Below are positions 5,366 to 10,942 of a stretch of 10,942 nucleotides of DNA, piece by piece. The notes under the pieces were generated by a model. The model was not told where the DNA came from, made no database searches, and saw only the letters and a program-made list of their open reading frames with translations. Source of the stretch: Pseudomonadota bacterium (GTDB taxonomy: Bacteria; Pseudomonadota; Alphaproteobacteria; Micropepsales; Micropepsaceae); contig JANYBR010000020.1 of the NCBI GenBank assembly GCA_025360685.1, positions 1 through 10,942 on the forward strand, read 5' to 3'. The stretch's first letter is position 1. Each line of letters begins with the position of its first letter. Both the position numbers and the translations under genes were made by a program.

Positions 5366-5989
5366 ATGAGTGAGATCGGCGGACCCGTGGACGATGGCGG
5401 CATCGGCGTGAAGGACGATCCCTTCGCGCTGTTCCATACCTGGATGGACGAGGCGAAGAAATCCGAACCAAACGATCCAGATGCCATGTCGCTGGCCACG
5501 GTGGACGGGCAGGGCCGGCCGAACGTGCGCATGGTGCTGCTCAAGGGCGCGGAGAACGGCAGCTTCGTTTTCTTCACCAATTATGAGAGCGCCAAGGGCG
5601 TCGAGCTGATCGGCCAGCCTCACGCGGCGCTGTGCTTTCACTGGAAGGGCCTGGGCAAGCAGGTTCGCGTGCGCGGCACCGTGGAGAAGACCAACGCCGC
5701 CGAGTCCGATGCCTATTTCGCCACGCGCGCGAAAGACAGCCAGATCGGTTGCTGGGCGAGCGCGCAGTCGCGCCCGGTCGCAACACGCTGGGCCTTCGAG
5801 AAGGAGATTGCGAAGTTCGCCGCGCAATATGCCTTGAGCAAGGTGCCGCGCCCGCCGCATTGGGGCGGCTTCCGCCTCGCGCCCTACGAGATCGAGTTCT
5901 GGCGCAATCGTCCGTTCCGCCTGCACGACCGGCTGGTCTACCGCCGCGCGGGCACAGAAGCATGGCGCACAGAGCGGCTGTTCCCGTGA
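5366..5989 (+). CDS. pdxH: Pyridoxine/pyridoxamine 5'-phosphate oxidase
   Basis: FMN enzyme that oxidises PNP or PMP to PLP with oxygen, the final step of vitamin B6 synthesis and salvage. Family motifs seen in order: DPFALFHTWMDEA, MSLATVDGQGRPNVRMVLLKG, FVFFTNYESAKG (FMN phosphate region), FHWKGLGKQVRVRG, SQIGCWASAQS, PPHWGGFRLAP, and C-terminal RLHDRLVYRR with the active-site Arg and His, ending ERLFP. With this start the protein has 207 residues, typical for alphaproteobacteria. The start is uncertain: in-frame ATGs lie at 5306, 5354 and 5366, none with a strong Shine-Dalgarno. The first would overlap the divergent Sel1-gene start, so I chose 5366 (weak GGAAA upstream). It is coupled to the next gene. 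Confidence 0.95.
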   Translation: MSEIGGPVDDGGIGVKDDPFALFHTWMDEAKKSEPNDPDAMSLATVDGQGRPNVRMVLLKGAENGSFVFFTNYESAKGVELIGQPHAALCFHWKGLGKQVRVRGTVEKTNAAESDAYFATRAKDSQIGCWASAQSRPVATRWAFEKEIAKFAAQYALSKVPRPPHWGGFRLAPYEIEFWRNRPFRLHDRLVYRRAGTEAWRTERLFP

Positions 5990-6894
5990 ACGAGCCCGAC
6001 GCCTCCCACGGTACGATGATGATCCGCGTGGCGATCGCGGCGGTCGGCGTGGCGTCCGTGCTCGTGATCATGAAGACGGTGGCCTACATCGTGACCGACT
6101 CGATCGCCATGATGGCGTCGCTGGCCGACTCCGCCCTCGACGTGTTCGCATCCTTCGTCAATCTGCTCGCGATACGCCATGCGCTGACGCCGGCAGACCG
6201 CGAGCACCGTTTCGGTCACGGCAAGGCGGAGCCGCTGGCGGGCCTGGGGCAGGGCGCCTTCATCGCCGGATCGGCGGCGTTCCTCGTCATCGAATCCATC
6301 AGCCGCCTGATCGCGCCGCATCCCATTGAATATGCCGCGGTTGGCCTCGGCGTGATGGCGTTTTCGATCGCCATGACCGTGGTTCTGGTCATCGCCCAGC
6401 GCATCGTCATAACGCGCACCGGATCGGTCGCGGTGGGTGCGGACAGTATGCACTATATTGGTGACGTCGTGACCAACGCCGGAGTGGTGCTGGGCATCAT
6501 CCTGTCGACTCAGTTCGGAATCCTCATCGCCGATCCGATCATCGGCATCGCGGTGGCCGCGATCCTGTCCTGGAGCGCGGTGCATGTCTTTCGCCAGAGC
6601 TACGACCAGCTGATGGACCGCGAGCTGCCCGACACGGATCGCGAGAAGATCAAGGCCGTCGTGCGCCAGCACGCCGAAGTTCGCAGCATGCACGATCTGC
6701 GCACCCGCTCGGCCGGCGTGCACACTTTCATCCAGTTGCACATCGAACTCGACCCGCAGATCAATCTGCTCAAGGCACACGAGATCAGCGATGCGGTCGA
6801 GGCCGACCTGATGGTGGCGTTCCCGCGCGCCGAGGTCATCATCCACCAGGACCCCGCCGGCGTGGAAATGCCAGTCGCGCTTCAGGCGACGTGA
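5986..6894 (+). CDS. CDF-family cation efflux pump, FieF/YiiP-like
   Basis: A 302-residue inner-membrane divalent-metal/proton antiporter (Zn, Fe, Cd type). Six hydrophobic segments span roughly 13-230. The transport site is complete: D48 and D52 in LADSALDVF (helix 2) with H156 and D160 in SMHYIGD (helix 5), the DD-HD signature of zinc/iron/cadmium CDF proteins. HRFGHGKAE (74-82) is the conserved loop after helix 2. The cytoplasmic domain carries HDLRTRSAGVHTFIQLHIEL and ends in VIIHQDP, metal ligands in YiiP. The GTG start at 5986 overlaps the pdxH stop (GTGA) and has GAGCGG nearby; the alternative ATG at 6014 would be shorter but still before helix 1. The overlap implies coupling to pdxH, although no metabolic link is evident. 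Confidence 0.93.
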   Translation: MNEPDASHGTMMIRVAIAAVGVASVLVIMKTVAYIVTDSIAMMASLADSALDVFASFVNLLAIRHALTPADREHRFGHGKAEPLAGLGQGAFIAGSAAFLVIESISRLIAPHPIEYAAVGLGVMAFSIAMTVVLVIAQRIVITRTGSVAVGADSMHYIGDVVTNAGVVLGIILSTQFGILIADPIIGIAVAAILSWSAVHVFRQSYDQLMDRELPDTDREKIKAVVRQHAEVRSMHDLRTRSAGVHTFIQLHIELDPQINLLKAHEISDAVEADLMVAFPRAEVIIHQDPAGVEMPVALQAT

Positions 6895-6983
6895 TGGCAA
6901 CCCTCCCGTTGAGGTAGGTCGAAATTGGCGCAGCAAATTTCGGGGACGGGCCCCGAGTACGAAATGGCGCCCACTACACCTGA

Positions 6984-7045
6984 ACTGTCATGGCCTGCAC
7001 TGCCCCTAACGACGGTGCGGGCCATGGCAGTCTAGATCATTTTTT
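6984..7045 (+). terminator. Long stem-loop followed by T6, probable terminator
   Basis: Bases 6984-7000 pair over all 17 positions with 7015-7031 (two G:T wobbles), with a 14-base loop. A run of six T follows at 7040-7045, eight bases beyond the stem. The gap is longer than in canonical intrinsic terminators, so efficiency is uncertain. A smaller hairpin, TCGGGG-ACGGG-CCCCGA, lies at 6940-6956. Together they separate the efflux gene from the hsp20 unit. The rest of 6895-7147 shows no gene; it contains the 12-base palindrome GCATCGCGATGC at 7071-7082. Confidence 0.5.
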
Positions 7046-7147
7046 CTGACCTTCGCTTTGGTGCACGTCGGCATCGCGATGCGCTCGAATCTCATACCAG
7101 AAAGATTCTTCTGCAACATTGATACGCGTCAGGAAAGCCGCATTCGG

Positions 7148-7207
7148 TTGCTCCTATAAGAACGTGCTGCGAAGGCAGCGTGCACACAGACCCAATAGGA
7201 GGTCGCC
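7148..7207 (+). promoter_or_regulatory. ROSE-like RNA thermometer in the hsp20 leader (candidate)
   Basis: The Shine-Dalgarno segment AUAGGAG (7195-7201) is exactly complementary to CUCCUAU (7151-7157), so it can be fully paired. The anti-Shine-Dalgarno strand begins UUGCU (7148-7152), the short conserved motif of ROSE thermometers, where a G faces a G of the Shine-Dalgarno and makes a heat-labile helix. Between the strands, CGUGCUGC/GCAGCGUG (7163-7170 and 7175-7182) form an inner stem with a GAAG loop. ROSE elements are the usual control of hsp20 genes in rhizobia and relatives. No confident promoter was found upstream. Confidence 0.7.
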
Positions 7208-7747
7208 ATGGTTGAAACTGTCACGAAACTTCCCATCAAGACCGAAACGAAACCTGCGACGACATACGGCGCCAAACGCCCGTTCTATCCGATCGAAACA
7301 CTGCGGCGCGAAATCGAACGTTTGTTCGGCGATTTCGACAACGGCTTTGGCTTCATGCCGTTCCGGCGCTCGCTGTTCGATTTTGTCCCGACCGAACGCT
7401 TTGCGGCGTCCACCACTGTGCCGGCCGTCGACGTCACGGAGAAGAACGGCGCCTTCGAAATCAAGGCCGAACTGCCCGGCATTGACGAGAAAGACATCGA
7501 GGTGAAGCTGGTCAATGGCGGACTTCTCATCAAGGGAGAAAAGAAGGAAGAGAAAGAGGAAACAGACGCCGGTTATGTCGTGTCCGAACGCAGCTATGGC
7601 GCCTTCGAGCGCTTCTTCGGGTTGCCGGAAGGCGTGCAGACCGACAAGATCGCAGCCACCTACACAAAGGGTGTGCTGACTGTGACGCTGCCCAAGAGCG
7701 TCGAAGCCAAGAAGCTGGAACGCAAGATCACCGTTCAGGCTGCATAG
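7208..7747 (+). CDS. Small heat-shock protein, Hsp20 family
   Basis: A 179-residue ATP-independent holdase of the cytosol that binds unfolding proteins and passes them to DnaK/J. The N-terminal arm (1-68) is Phe- and Pro-containing (RPFYPIETLRREIERLFGDF, RRSLFDFVP), typical of the substrate-binding arm. The alpha-crystallin domain covers about 70-167: PAVDVTEKNGAFEIKAELPG, then the loop KKEEKEETDAGYVVSERSYGAFERFF, ending in the signature GVLTVTLPK (155-163). The short C-terminal extension has KKLERKITVQAA, with ITV as the I-x-I/V tail anchor. AGGAGG lies five bases before the ATG but can be masked by the leader. It is a single-gene unit, closed by a strong terminator. The J-protein in this window could cooperate with it. 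Confidence 0.96.
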   Translation: MVETVTKLPIKTETKPATTYGAKRPFYPIETLRREIERLFGDFDNGFGFMPFRRSLFDFVPTERFAASTTVPAVDVTEKNGAFEIKAELPGIDEKDIEVKLVNGGLLIKGEKKEEKEETDAGYVVSERSYGAFERFFGLPEGVQTDKIAATYTKGVLTVTLPKSVEAKKLERKITVQAA

Positions 7748-7777
7748 CTGAGATGAGTGGTGCGTCACAGGTTGAGG

Positions 7778-7809
7778 AACGGCGGCCTTCGCGGCCGCCG
7801 TTTCTTTTT
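7778..7809 (+). terminator. Rho-independent terminator of hsp20
   Basis: AACGGCGGCC (7778-7787), loop TTCGC, GGCCGCCGTT (7793-7802): a perfect ten-pair stem running straight into TTTCTTTTT. It lies 30 bases after the hsp20 stop and is canonical in every respect. Confidence 0.95.
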
Positions 7810-7830
7810 GTGGCGCCTGCCTTGAAATCA

Positions 7831-7844
7831 TTGACCCGCGTCAA
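7831..7844. promoter_or_regulatory. Candidate FNR/FixK (Crp-Fnr family) box
   Basis: TTGACCCGCGTCAA is a perfect TTGA-N6-TCAA palindrome, with outer arms TTGAC/GTCAA, matching alphaproteobacterial FNR/FixK/Dnr boxes. TTCAAT at 7865-7870 could serve as the -10; transcription would then start near 7877, putting the box centre about 40 bases upstream, the class II activator position. The target would be the lipoprotein gene at 7919. Function is inferred. Confidence 0.55.
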
Positions 7845-7918
7845 CGTCGGCCCGTCGGTGGCCGTTCAATCTGCACGATGCTTAGTCTCTTTGGATTTCA
7901 TCCTGAAAGGAGATTCCA

Positions 7919-8227
7919 ATGCATGTCTTTGTGGATAGGCTCGCCATGATCGGCATGGTGGCCGGAACGCTGGCGCTCGGCGGATGCGCGACGGTGGATT
8001 CCGTGAAGCACGCGCAATCCACCGCCGATGCCGCGGTGTCGCAGGCCGAGGCAGCTGCGGCCGCCGCGCAACGAGCGCAGACTGCGGCCGATCAGGCTGA
8101 AACCGATGCCCGCACGGTTGATGCGAAGGTCGGACATTTCATCGACGAGGAGCGCGCGGAAAACGCCGCGGAACATGCGCGTCACCACCATCACGCTCGC
8201 CACCGGCTCCACAAGACGGCGCACTGA
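7919..8227 (+). CDS. Alanine-rich coiled-coil lipoprotein with His-rich tail
   Basis: A 102-residue protein with a lipoprotein signal: residues 8-22 hydrophobic, lipobox LGGC with the lipidated cysteine at C23. Residues 27-80 are a continuous Ala-rich helix (HAQSTADAAVSQAEAAAAAAQ and onward) with heptad-like alanines, resembling the alanine zipper of Lpp-type lipoproteins. The tail (83-102) has eight histidines, including HHHH, among Arg and Lys. Unlike Braun's lipoprotein there is no clear C-terminal lysine for peptidoglycan linkage, although K99 is close to the end. The tail might bind metal or anionic polymers (inference). The start is supported by AAGGAG seven bases upstream. A possible FNR/FixK box precedes it. 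Confidence 0.85.
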   Translation: MHVFVDRLAMIGMVAGTLALGGCATVDSVKHAQSTADAAVSQAEAAAAAAQRAQTAADQAETDARTVDAKVGHFIDEERAENAAEHARHHHHARHRLHKTAH

Positions 8228-8248
8228 GCGACCAACCGCAAGTTGGCT

Positions 8249-8287
8249 CTCGCCGTCAATTGAGCTGCGTTGCGCAGCTTCGGCGAG
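8249..8287. terminator. Nested inverted repeat between convergent genes
   Basis: The outer arms CTCGCCG (8249-8255) and CGGCGAG (8281-8287) enclose a perfect inner hairpin AGCTGCG-TTG-CGCAGCT (8263-8279). A small CCAAC/GTTGG hairpin precedes it at 8232-8246. It fills the 67-base gap between the lipoprotein and antiporter stops. There is no T-run on either strand, so it may be a bidirectional, factor-assisted transcript end. Confidence 0.45.
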
Positions 8288-8294
8288 GCGGGGG

Positions 8295-9755
8295 CTATTT
8301 CTTTTCCTCGCCGCGCTTGGGCGCACCGGGCGCGGTGGGCAATATTCCCGGGCTGGGAATGTCGCCCCAGGGTTCGAGATAGTCGTCGGATTCCTCCGGC
8401 GGCGGCGTGAAGCTCGGCGGACGGCGCTGGCCACCATAGCGTTCGATGCCGCGCGACGCGGCCTGGCTTGACGCCGAGGCCGCCGCGGCCGCCTGCGCAC
8501 CGACTTTCGCCGCGCGCCCGCCCCAGTGCTTCAGGAACAAGAGCTCGCGCGCATAGGATTCCTTGAACAGCGCATCGGCTTCGGTGATGCCGCGCATGGC
8601 GAGCAAATGCGCGCGGCGCGCCCCGACGAACCAGAGCGGACTCACCAGCAACGATAACGCGATCACCGCGATGGCGAGCTTGTGGCCTTCCGGCGTCAAC
8701 GCGCCCACCGTGGTGCCGGCCGTGGCGAGCACGAAGGAGAATTCCCCCACCGGCGAGAGGAACAGGGCGGCGGGAAACGCCACCTCGCCCGCCTGGCCGG
8801 CCACCTGCAGCACGAGGAGGTTCAGCGCGGTCTTTCCCACCGTCACCACGCCCAGCACGATCACGATCAGCCACAGATGCGTCAGCACATAGTGCAGGTC
8901 GATCAGCAATCCGACCGAGAGGAAGAAGATGAAGATGAGGATGCTCTGCACCGGTTGCGCCAGGGTGATCGCGGTGCGCCGCAGGGTCGAGTGACCGACC
9001 GCGAGCCCCGCGAGGAACGCGCCGAGCGCCGGCGACAATCCCAGCAGTCCCGAAAGCGTCGCGGCGGCAAAGCAGATGCCGAGCACGCCGAGCGTTCCGA
9101 CATCGAAATCCTTCATGAAGAATTCCGACGCCGGAAAGCGAAAGCTCTTGATCCGCGTCAGCAGCACGATGAAGCCGGCGAGCAGTCCGCCGGCCACCAC
9201 CAGCTTGCCGACGATCAGCGCCATGTCCGCCGCGCCCTGGTGCGGCGCCATGGCGTTGATGATCAAGAGCAGCGGGATCACGGCGAGATCCTGCGCCACC
9301 AGCACGGCGGTGGTGAGCTTGCCGGCGCGGGTCTGGGTTTCCTCGGCATCGTCCATCATCTTGATCGCCACCGCGGTCGACGAAATCGCCAGCATGAAGC
9401 CAATCACCACCGCGCTCGTGGTCTCGCCGCTCGCCACCTGCGCCAGCAGCACCGTCACGCCGGTCATCACCGCGACCTGCGCCAGCGTCACGCCGATGGC
9501 CAGCGGCAGCAGGCGGCGGAACGATTGCAGCCGCAGCTCCATGCCCAGGATGAACAGCAGCATCAGCACGCCGAGATCGGCCAGCGTCTCGATGGCGGTG
9601 GAATTCTCGATCAGCCCGAAGCCCGTCGGCCCCAGCACGGTGCCGACCAGGATGAATCCGGCCAGCGCCGGCAGGCGCAGCCGGTTCATCACCAGCCCCG
9701 CGATCACCGCCGCGGCCAACACCAGCGCCAGCGCCGTCAGGTCCTGCGTGTGCAT
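8295..9755 (-). CDS. CPA2-family monovalent cation:proton antiporter (Kef-like), no RCK domain
   Basis: A 486-residue inner-membrane transporter exchanging Na+ or K+ for H+. Residues 1-380 form the Na/H-exchanger domain with about 12 hydrophobic segments. Kef-type motifs are present: ISSTAVAIKMMDD (124-136), AQDLAVIPLL (154-163, the QD pair of the ion site), LGAFLAGLAVGHS (244-256) and SPVGEFSFVLATAG (334-347). KefB and KefC of E. coli continue into a TrkA-N/RCK domain; here residues 385-486 are instead a hydrophilic Ala/Pro-rich tail with no Rossmann motif. Regulation by glutathione adducts or nucleotides is therefore unlikely. The ATG at 9755 begins just before helix 1; the Shine-Dalgarno is weak. 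The longer reading frame up to 10280 is antisense to the SDR gene and rejected. Confidence 0.92.
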   Translation of the reverse strand: MHTQDLTALALVLAAAVIAGLVMNRLRLPALAGFILVGTVLGPTGFGLIENSTAIETLADLGVLMLLFILGMELRLQSFRRLLPLAIGVTLAQVAVMTGVTVLLAQVASGETTSAVVIGFMLAISSTAVAIKMMDDAEETQTRAGKLTTAVLVAQDLAVIPLLLIINAMAPHQGAADMALIVGKLVVAGGLLAGFIVLLTRIKSFRFPASEFFMKDFDVGTLGVLGICFAAATLSGLLGLSPALGAFLAGLAVGHSTLRRTAITLAQPVQSILIFIFFLSVGLLIDLHYVLTHLWLIVIVLGVVTVGKTALNLLVLQVAGQAGEVAFPAALFLSPVGEFSFVLATAGTTVGALTPEGHKLAIAVIALSLLVSPLWFVGARRAHLLAMRGITEADALFKESYARELLFLKHWGGRAAKVGAQAAAAASASSQAASRGIERYGGQRRPPSFTPPPEESDDYLEPWGDIPSPGILPTAPGAPKRGEEKK

Positions 9756-9800
9756 TGCGCGCGAGTCCCAATTGCCATGCCCCGATGATAGACTGGCCAA

Positions 9801-10568
9801 ATGACAACAGCCAAACCGCAGGCCGAGGAGCAGAAGACGCTGATCCTCACCGGCGCGAGCCGCGGCATCGGCCACGCCACCGTCAAGCGCTTCTCGAGCG
9901 CGGGCTGGCGCGTCATCACCTGCTCGCGGCACGCCTTTCCGGAGAACTGCCCCTGGGCGGCGGGGCCGGAGGATCACATCCAGGTCGACCTCGCCGATCC
10001 CGACGACACCGACCGCGCCATCGCCGAGATGCGCGAGCGGCTCCCAACGACCAATGGTGTCGGCAAGCTGCACGCGCTGGTCAACAATGCGGGGATATCG
10101 CCCAAGGGCGAGAATGGACGGCGCCTGACGACGCTGACCACCGACCGCGCCGCTTGGCGCCATGTCTTCGAGGTCAATCTCTTCGCCACCATCTGGCTGG
10201 CACGCGGCTTGCGCGAGGAGCTGACGGCGGCGCAGGGCGCCATCGTCAACGTCACCTCCATCGCCGGCGGGCGGGTGCACCCGTTCGCAGGCGCGGCCTA
10301 TTCCACATCCAAGGCGGCGCTGGCGGCGCTGACGCGCGAGATGGCGTCGGATTTCGGGCCGCTCGGCGTTCGGGTCAACGCCATCGCGCCCGGCGAGATC
10401 GACACCGCGATCCTCTCACCGGGCACCGACAAGATCGTCGAGACCATCCCGCTGCGCCGCCTCGGCCTGCCCGAGGAAGTCGCCAAGGCGATCTATTATC
10501 TGTGCACGGACCAATCGAGCTACGTCACGGGTGCCGAGCTGCACATCAATGGCGGGCAGCATGTGTGA
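9801..10568 (+). CDS. Short-chain dehydrogenase/reductase (classical SDR)
   Basis: A 255-residue NAD(P)-dependent oxidoreductase. The classical SDR signature is complete: TGASRGIG (17-24) for cofactor binding, NNAG (95-98), catalytic N126, S153 (in IVNVTSIAG), and Y167-x3-K171 (YSTSK). After it, VNAIAPGEIDTAI and C-terminal SSYVTGAELHINGGQHV are typical of FabG-like enzymes. R43 after the second strand (CSRH) suggests NADPH preference, as inference. The substrate cannot be told from sequence. The start has no clear Shine-Dalgarno. It is divergent from the antiporter gene with only 45 bases between start codons, so the two promoters must overlap each other or the coding ends. Confidence 0.92.
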   Translation: MTTAKPQAEEQKTLILTGASRGIGHATVKRFSSAGWRVITCSRHAFPENCPWAAGPEDHIQVDLADPDDTDRAIAEMRERLPTTNGVGKLHALVNNAGISPKGENGRRLTTLTTDRAAWRHVFEVNLFATIWLARGLREELTAAQGAIVNVTSIAGGRVHPFAGAAYSTSKAALAALTREMASDFGPLGVRVNAIAPGEIDTAILSPGTDKIVETIPLRRLGLPEEVAKAIYYLCTDQSSYVTGAELHINGGQHV

Positions 10569-10631
10569 ACACTTTCCCCGGCGATGGATAAAACGGGGCA
10601 GTGCGCGGGCTTCTAGAATTGCATCGATCGT

Positions 10632-10942
10632 TCATTCCCGCCATTGCGGCCGCCCCCGATAGGCATCAACAGCTTCGAGCATAGCCGCCACCAGGCCACG
10701 TTCTTCTTCGGTCAACTCAGGTCTCCAAATGTCGAAAATCAACACAACGCGAAGGTCACCGCTGTTGTTCCACGCCTCATGCTCGATCGTGTCATCGAAG
10801 ACGAGTGCTTTTCGTTCGACCCATTCCCGGGTTTGGTTACCCACCCGAAATCCGCATTTCTCAGGCACGATCAGGGGGATGTGACAGATCAATCTTGTAT
10901 TTATCATCCCCGTGTGGGGGGGGATTTTCGCTCCTGGCCGTA
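10632..10942 (-). CDS. Aspartyl/asparaginyl beta-hydroxylase-family protein, 3' part (5' end outside window)
   Basis: The frame is open from the right edge: upstream of the ATG at 10907 it still reads RPGAKIPPHTG, which is conserved in this family, so that ATG (in TGMINTRL) is internal and the gene begins beyond 10942. The 102 visible residues hold the 2-oxoglutarate/Fe(II) dioxygenase core: iron ligand His in PPHTG, the NTRLICHIPLIVP strand, CGFRVGNQTREW, VFDDTIEHEAWN with the second iron His, and RVVLIFDIWRPEL whose Arg binds 2-oxoglutarate. Family members hydroxylate Asp/Asn or modify lipid A-type substrates; the substrate here is unknown. It is convergent with the SDR gene across 63 bases that hold only a weak CCCCG/CGGGG repeat. 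Confidence 0.92.
   Translation of the reverse strand, partial: RPGAKIPPHTGMINTRLICHIPLIVPEKCGFRVGNQTREWVERKALVFDDTIEHEAWNNSGDLRVVLIFDIWRPELTEEERGLVAAMLEAVDAYRGRPQWRE

Noticed and set aside
5632..5985. Upstream extension of the cation efflux frame through pdxH
   Set aside because: It is an out-of-phase reading of pdxH; the GTG at 5986 overlapping the pdxH stop is the natural start.
6940..6956. TCGGGG/CCCCGA hairpin as a terminator of the efflux gene
   Set aside because: It is followed by GTACGAAATGG with no T-run; the larger stem-loop at 6984-7031 is the better candidate.
8191..9807. 538-codon minus-strand frame in another phase over the antiporter gene
   Set aside because: It is Arg/Gly/Ala-rich shadow translation of GC-rich coding DNA; the antiporter frame has clear membrane helices and family motifs.
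8295..10280. 661-codon minus-strand frame covering the antiporter and extending over the SDR gene
   Set aside because: The part above 9755 is antisense to the complete SDR gene and has no protein-like pattern; the antiporter family starts at MHTQDL, just before helix 1.
1..10942. CRISPR arrays, insertion sequences, tRNA or integrase-type mobile genes
   Set aside because: No regularly spaced direct repeats, transposase-like frames, terminal inverted repeats with target duplications, or tRNA cloverleaf were seen by reading; short elements could still be missed.

Overview
The window is GC-rich, gene-dense chromosomal DNA. The proteins look alphaproteobacterial: an adjacent PdxH and class B J-protein, a CDF metal transporter, a CPA2 antiporter without an RCK domain, a possible ROSE-type hsp20 leader and a possible FNR/FixK box. 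Genus cannot be fixed from the sequence. No IS element, CRISPR array, tRNA, rRNA or phage gene is visible. Most coding content is ordinary; the interesting content is mainly regulatory RNA and DNA between genes.

Layout, left to right. (1) 6-347: small membrane protein with a Met/His-rich tail. (2) 526-1263: polytopic membrane protein of unknown function, convergent with glyA. (3) 1260-2522 (-): serine hydroxymethyltransferase, preceded at 2565-2632 (-) by a textbook ZTP (pfl) riboswitch aptamer, a hairpin, and a start-codon region able to pair with the aptamer's 3' end. (4) 2780-2965 (-): two-helix small membrane protein, divergent from a FitAB-type (RHH/PIN) toxin-antitoxin pair at 3092-3729; three copies of TGCTATCACG lie between them. 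(5) 3726-4658 (-): class B J-domain chaperone with its own promoter, behind a Sel1-repeat envelope protein (4723-5307, -). (6) 5366-6894 (+): pdxH and a FieF-like cation efflux gene, coupled through a GTGA overlap. (7) 7208-7747 (+): Hsp20 chaperone whose Shine-Dalgarno is complementary to an upstream UUGCUCCUAU segment (candidate RNA thermometer), closed by a strong terminator. (8) 7919-8227 (+): alanine-rich lipoprotein with a His-rich tail, with an FNR/FixK-like box upstream. (9) 8295-9755 (-): CPA2 antiporter, divergent from an SDR oxidoreductase (9801-10568, +). (10) 10632-10942 (-): 3' part of an aspartyl/asparaginyl beta-hydroxylase-family gene that runs off the right edge.

How the genes fit together: glyA feeds one-carbon units into the folate pool, and its riboswitch senses ZTP, the alarmone of 10-formyl-THF shortage. 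PdxH makes PLP, the cofactor of GlyA. The J-protein and Hsp20 are protein-quality-control genes under separate control. The toxin-antitoxin pair probably represses itself through the palindromes. Twice (1260-1263 and 3726-3729) convergent genes end on the same CTAG, each strand reading TAG.
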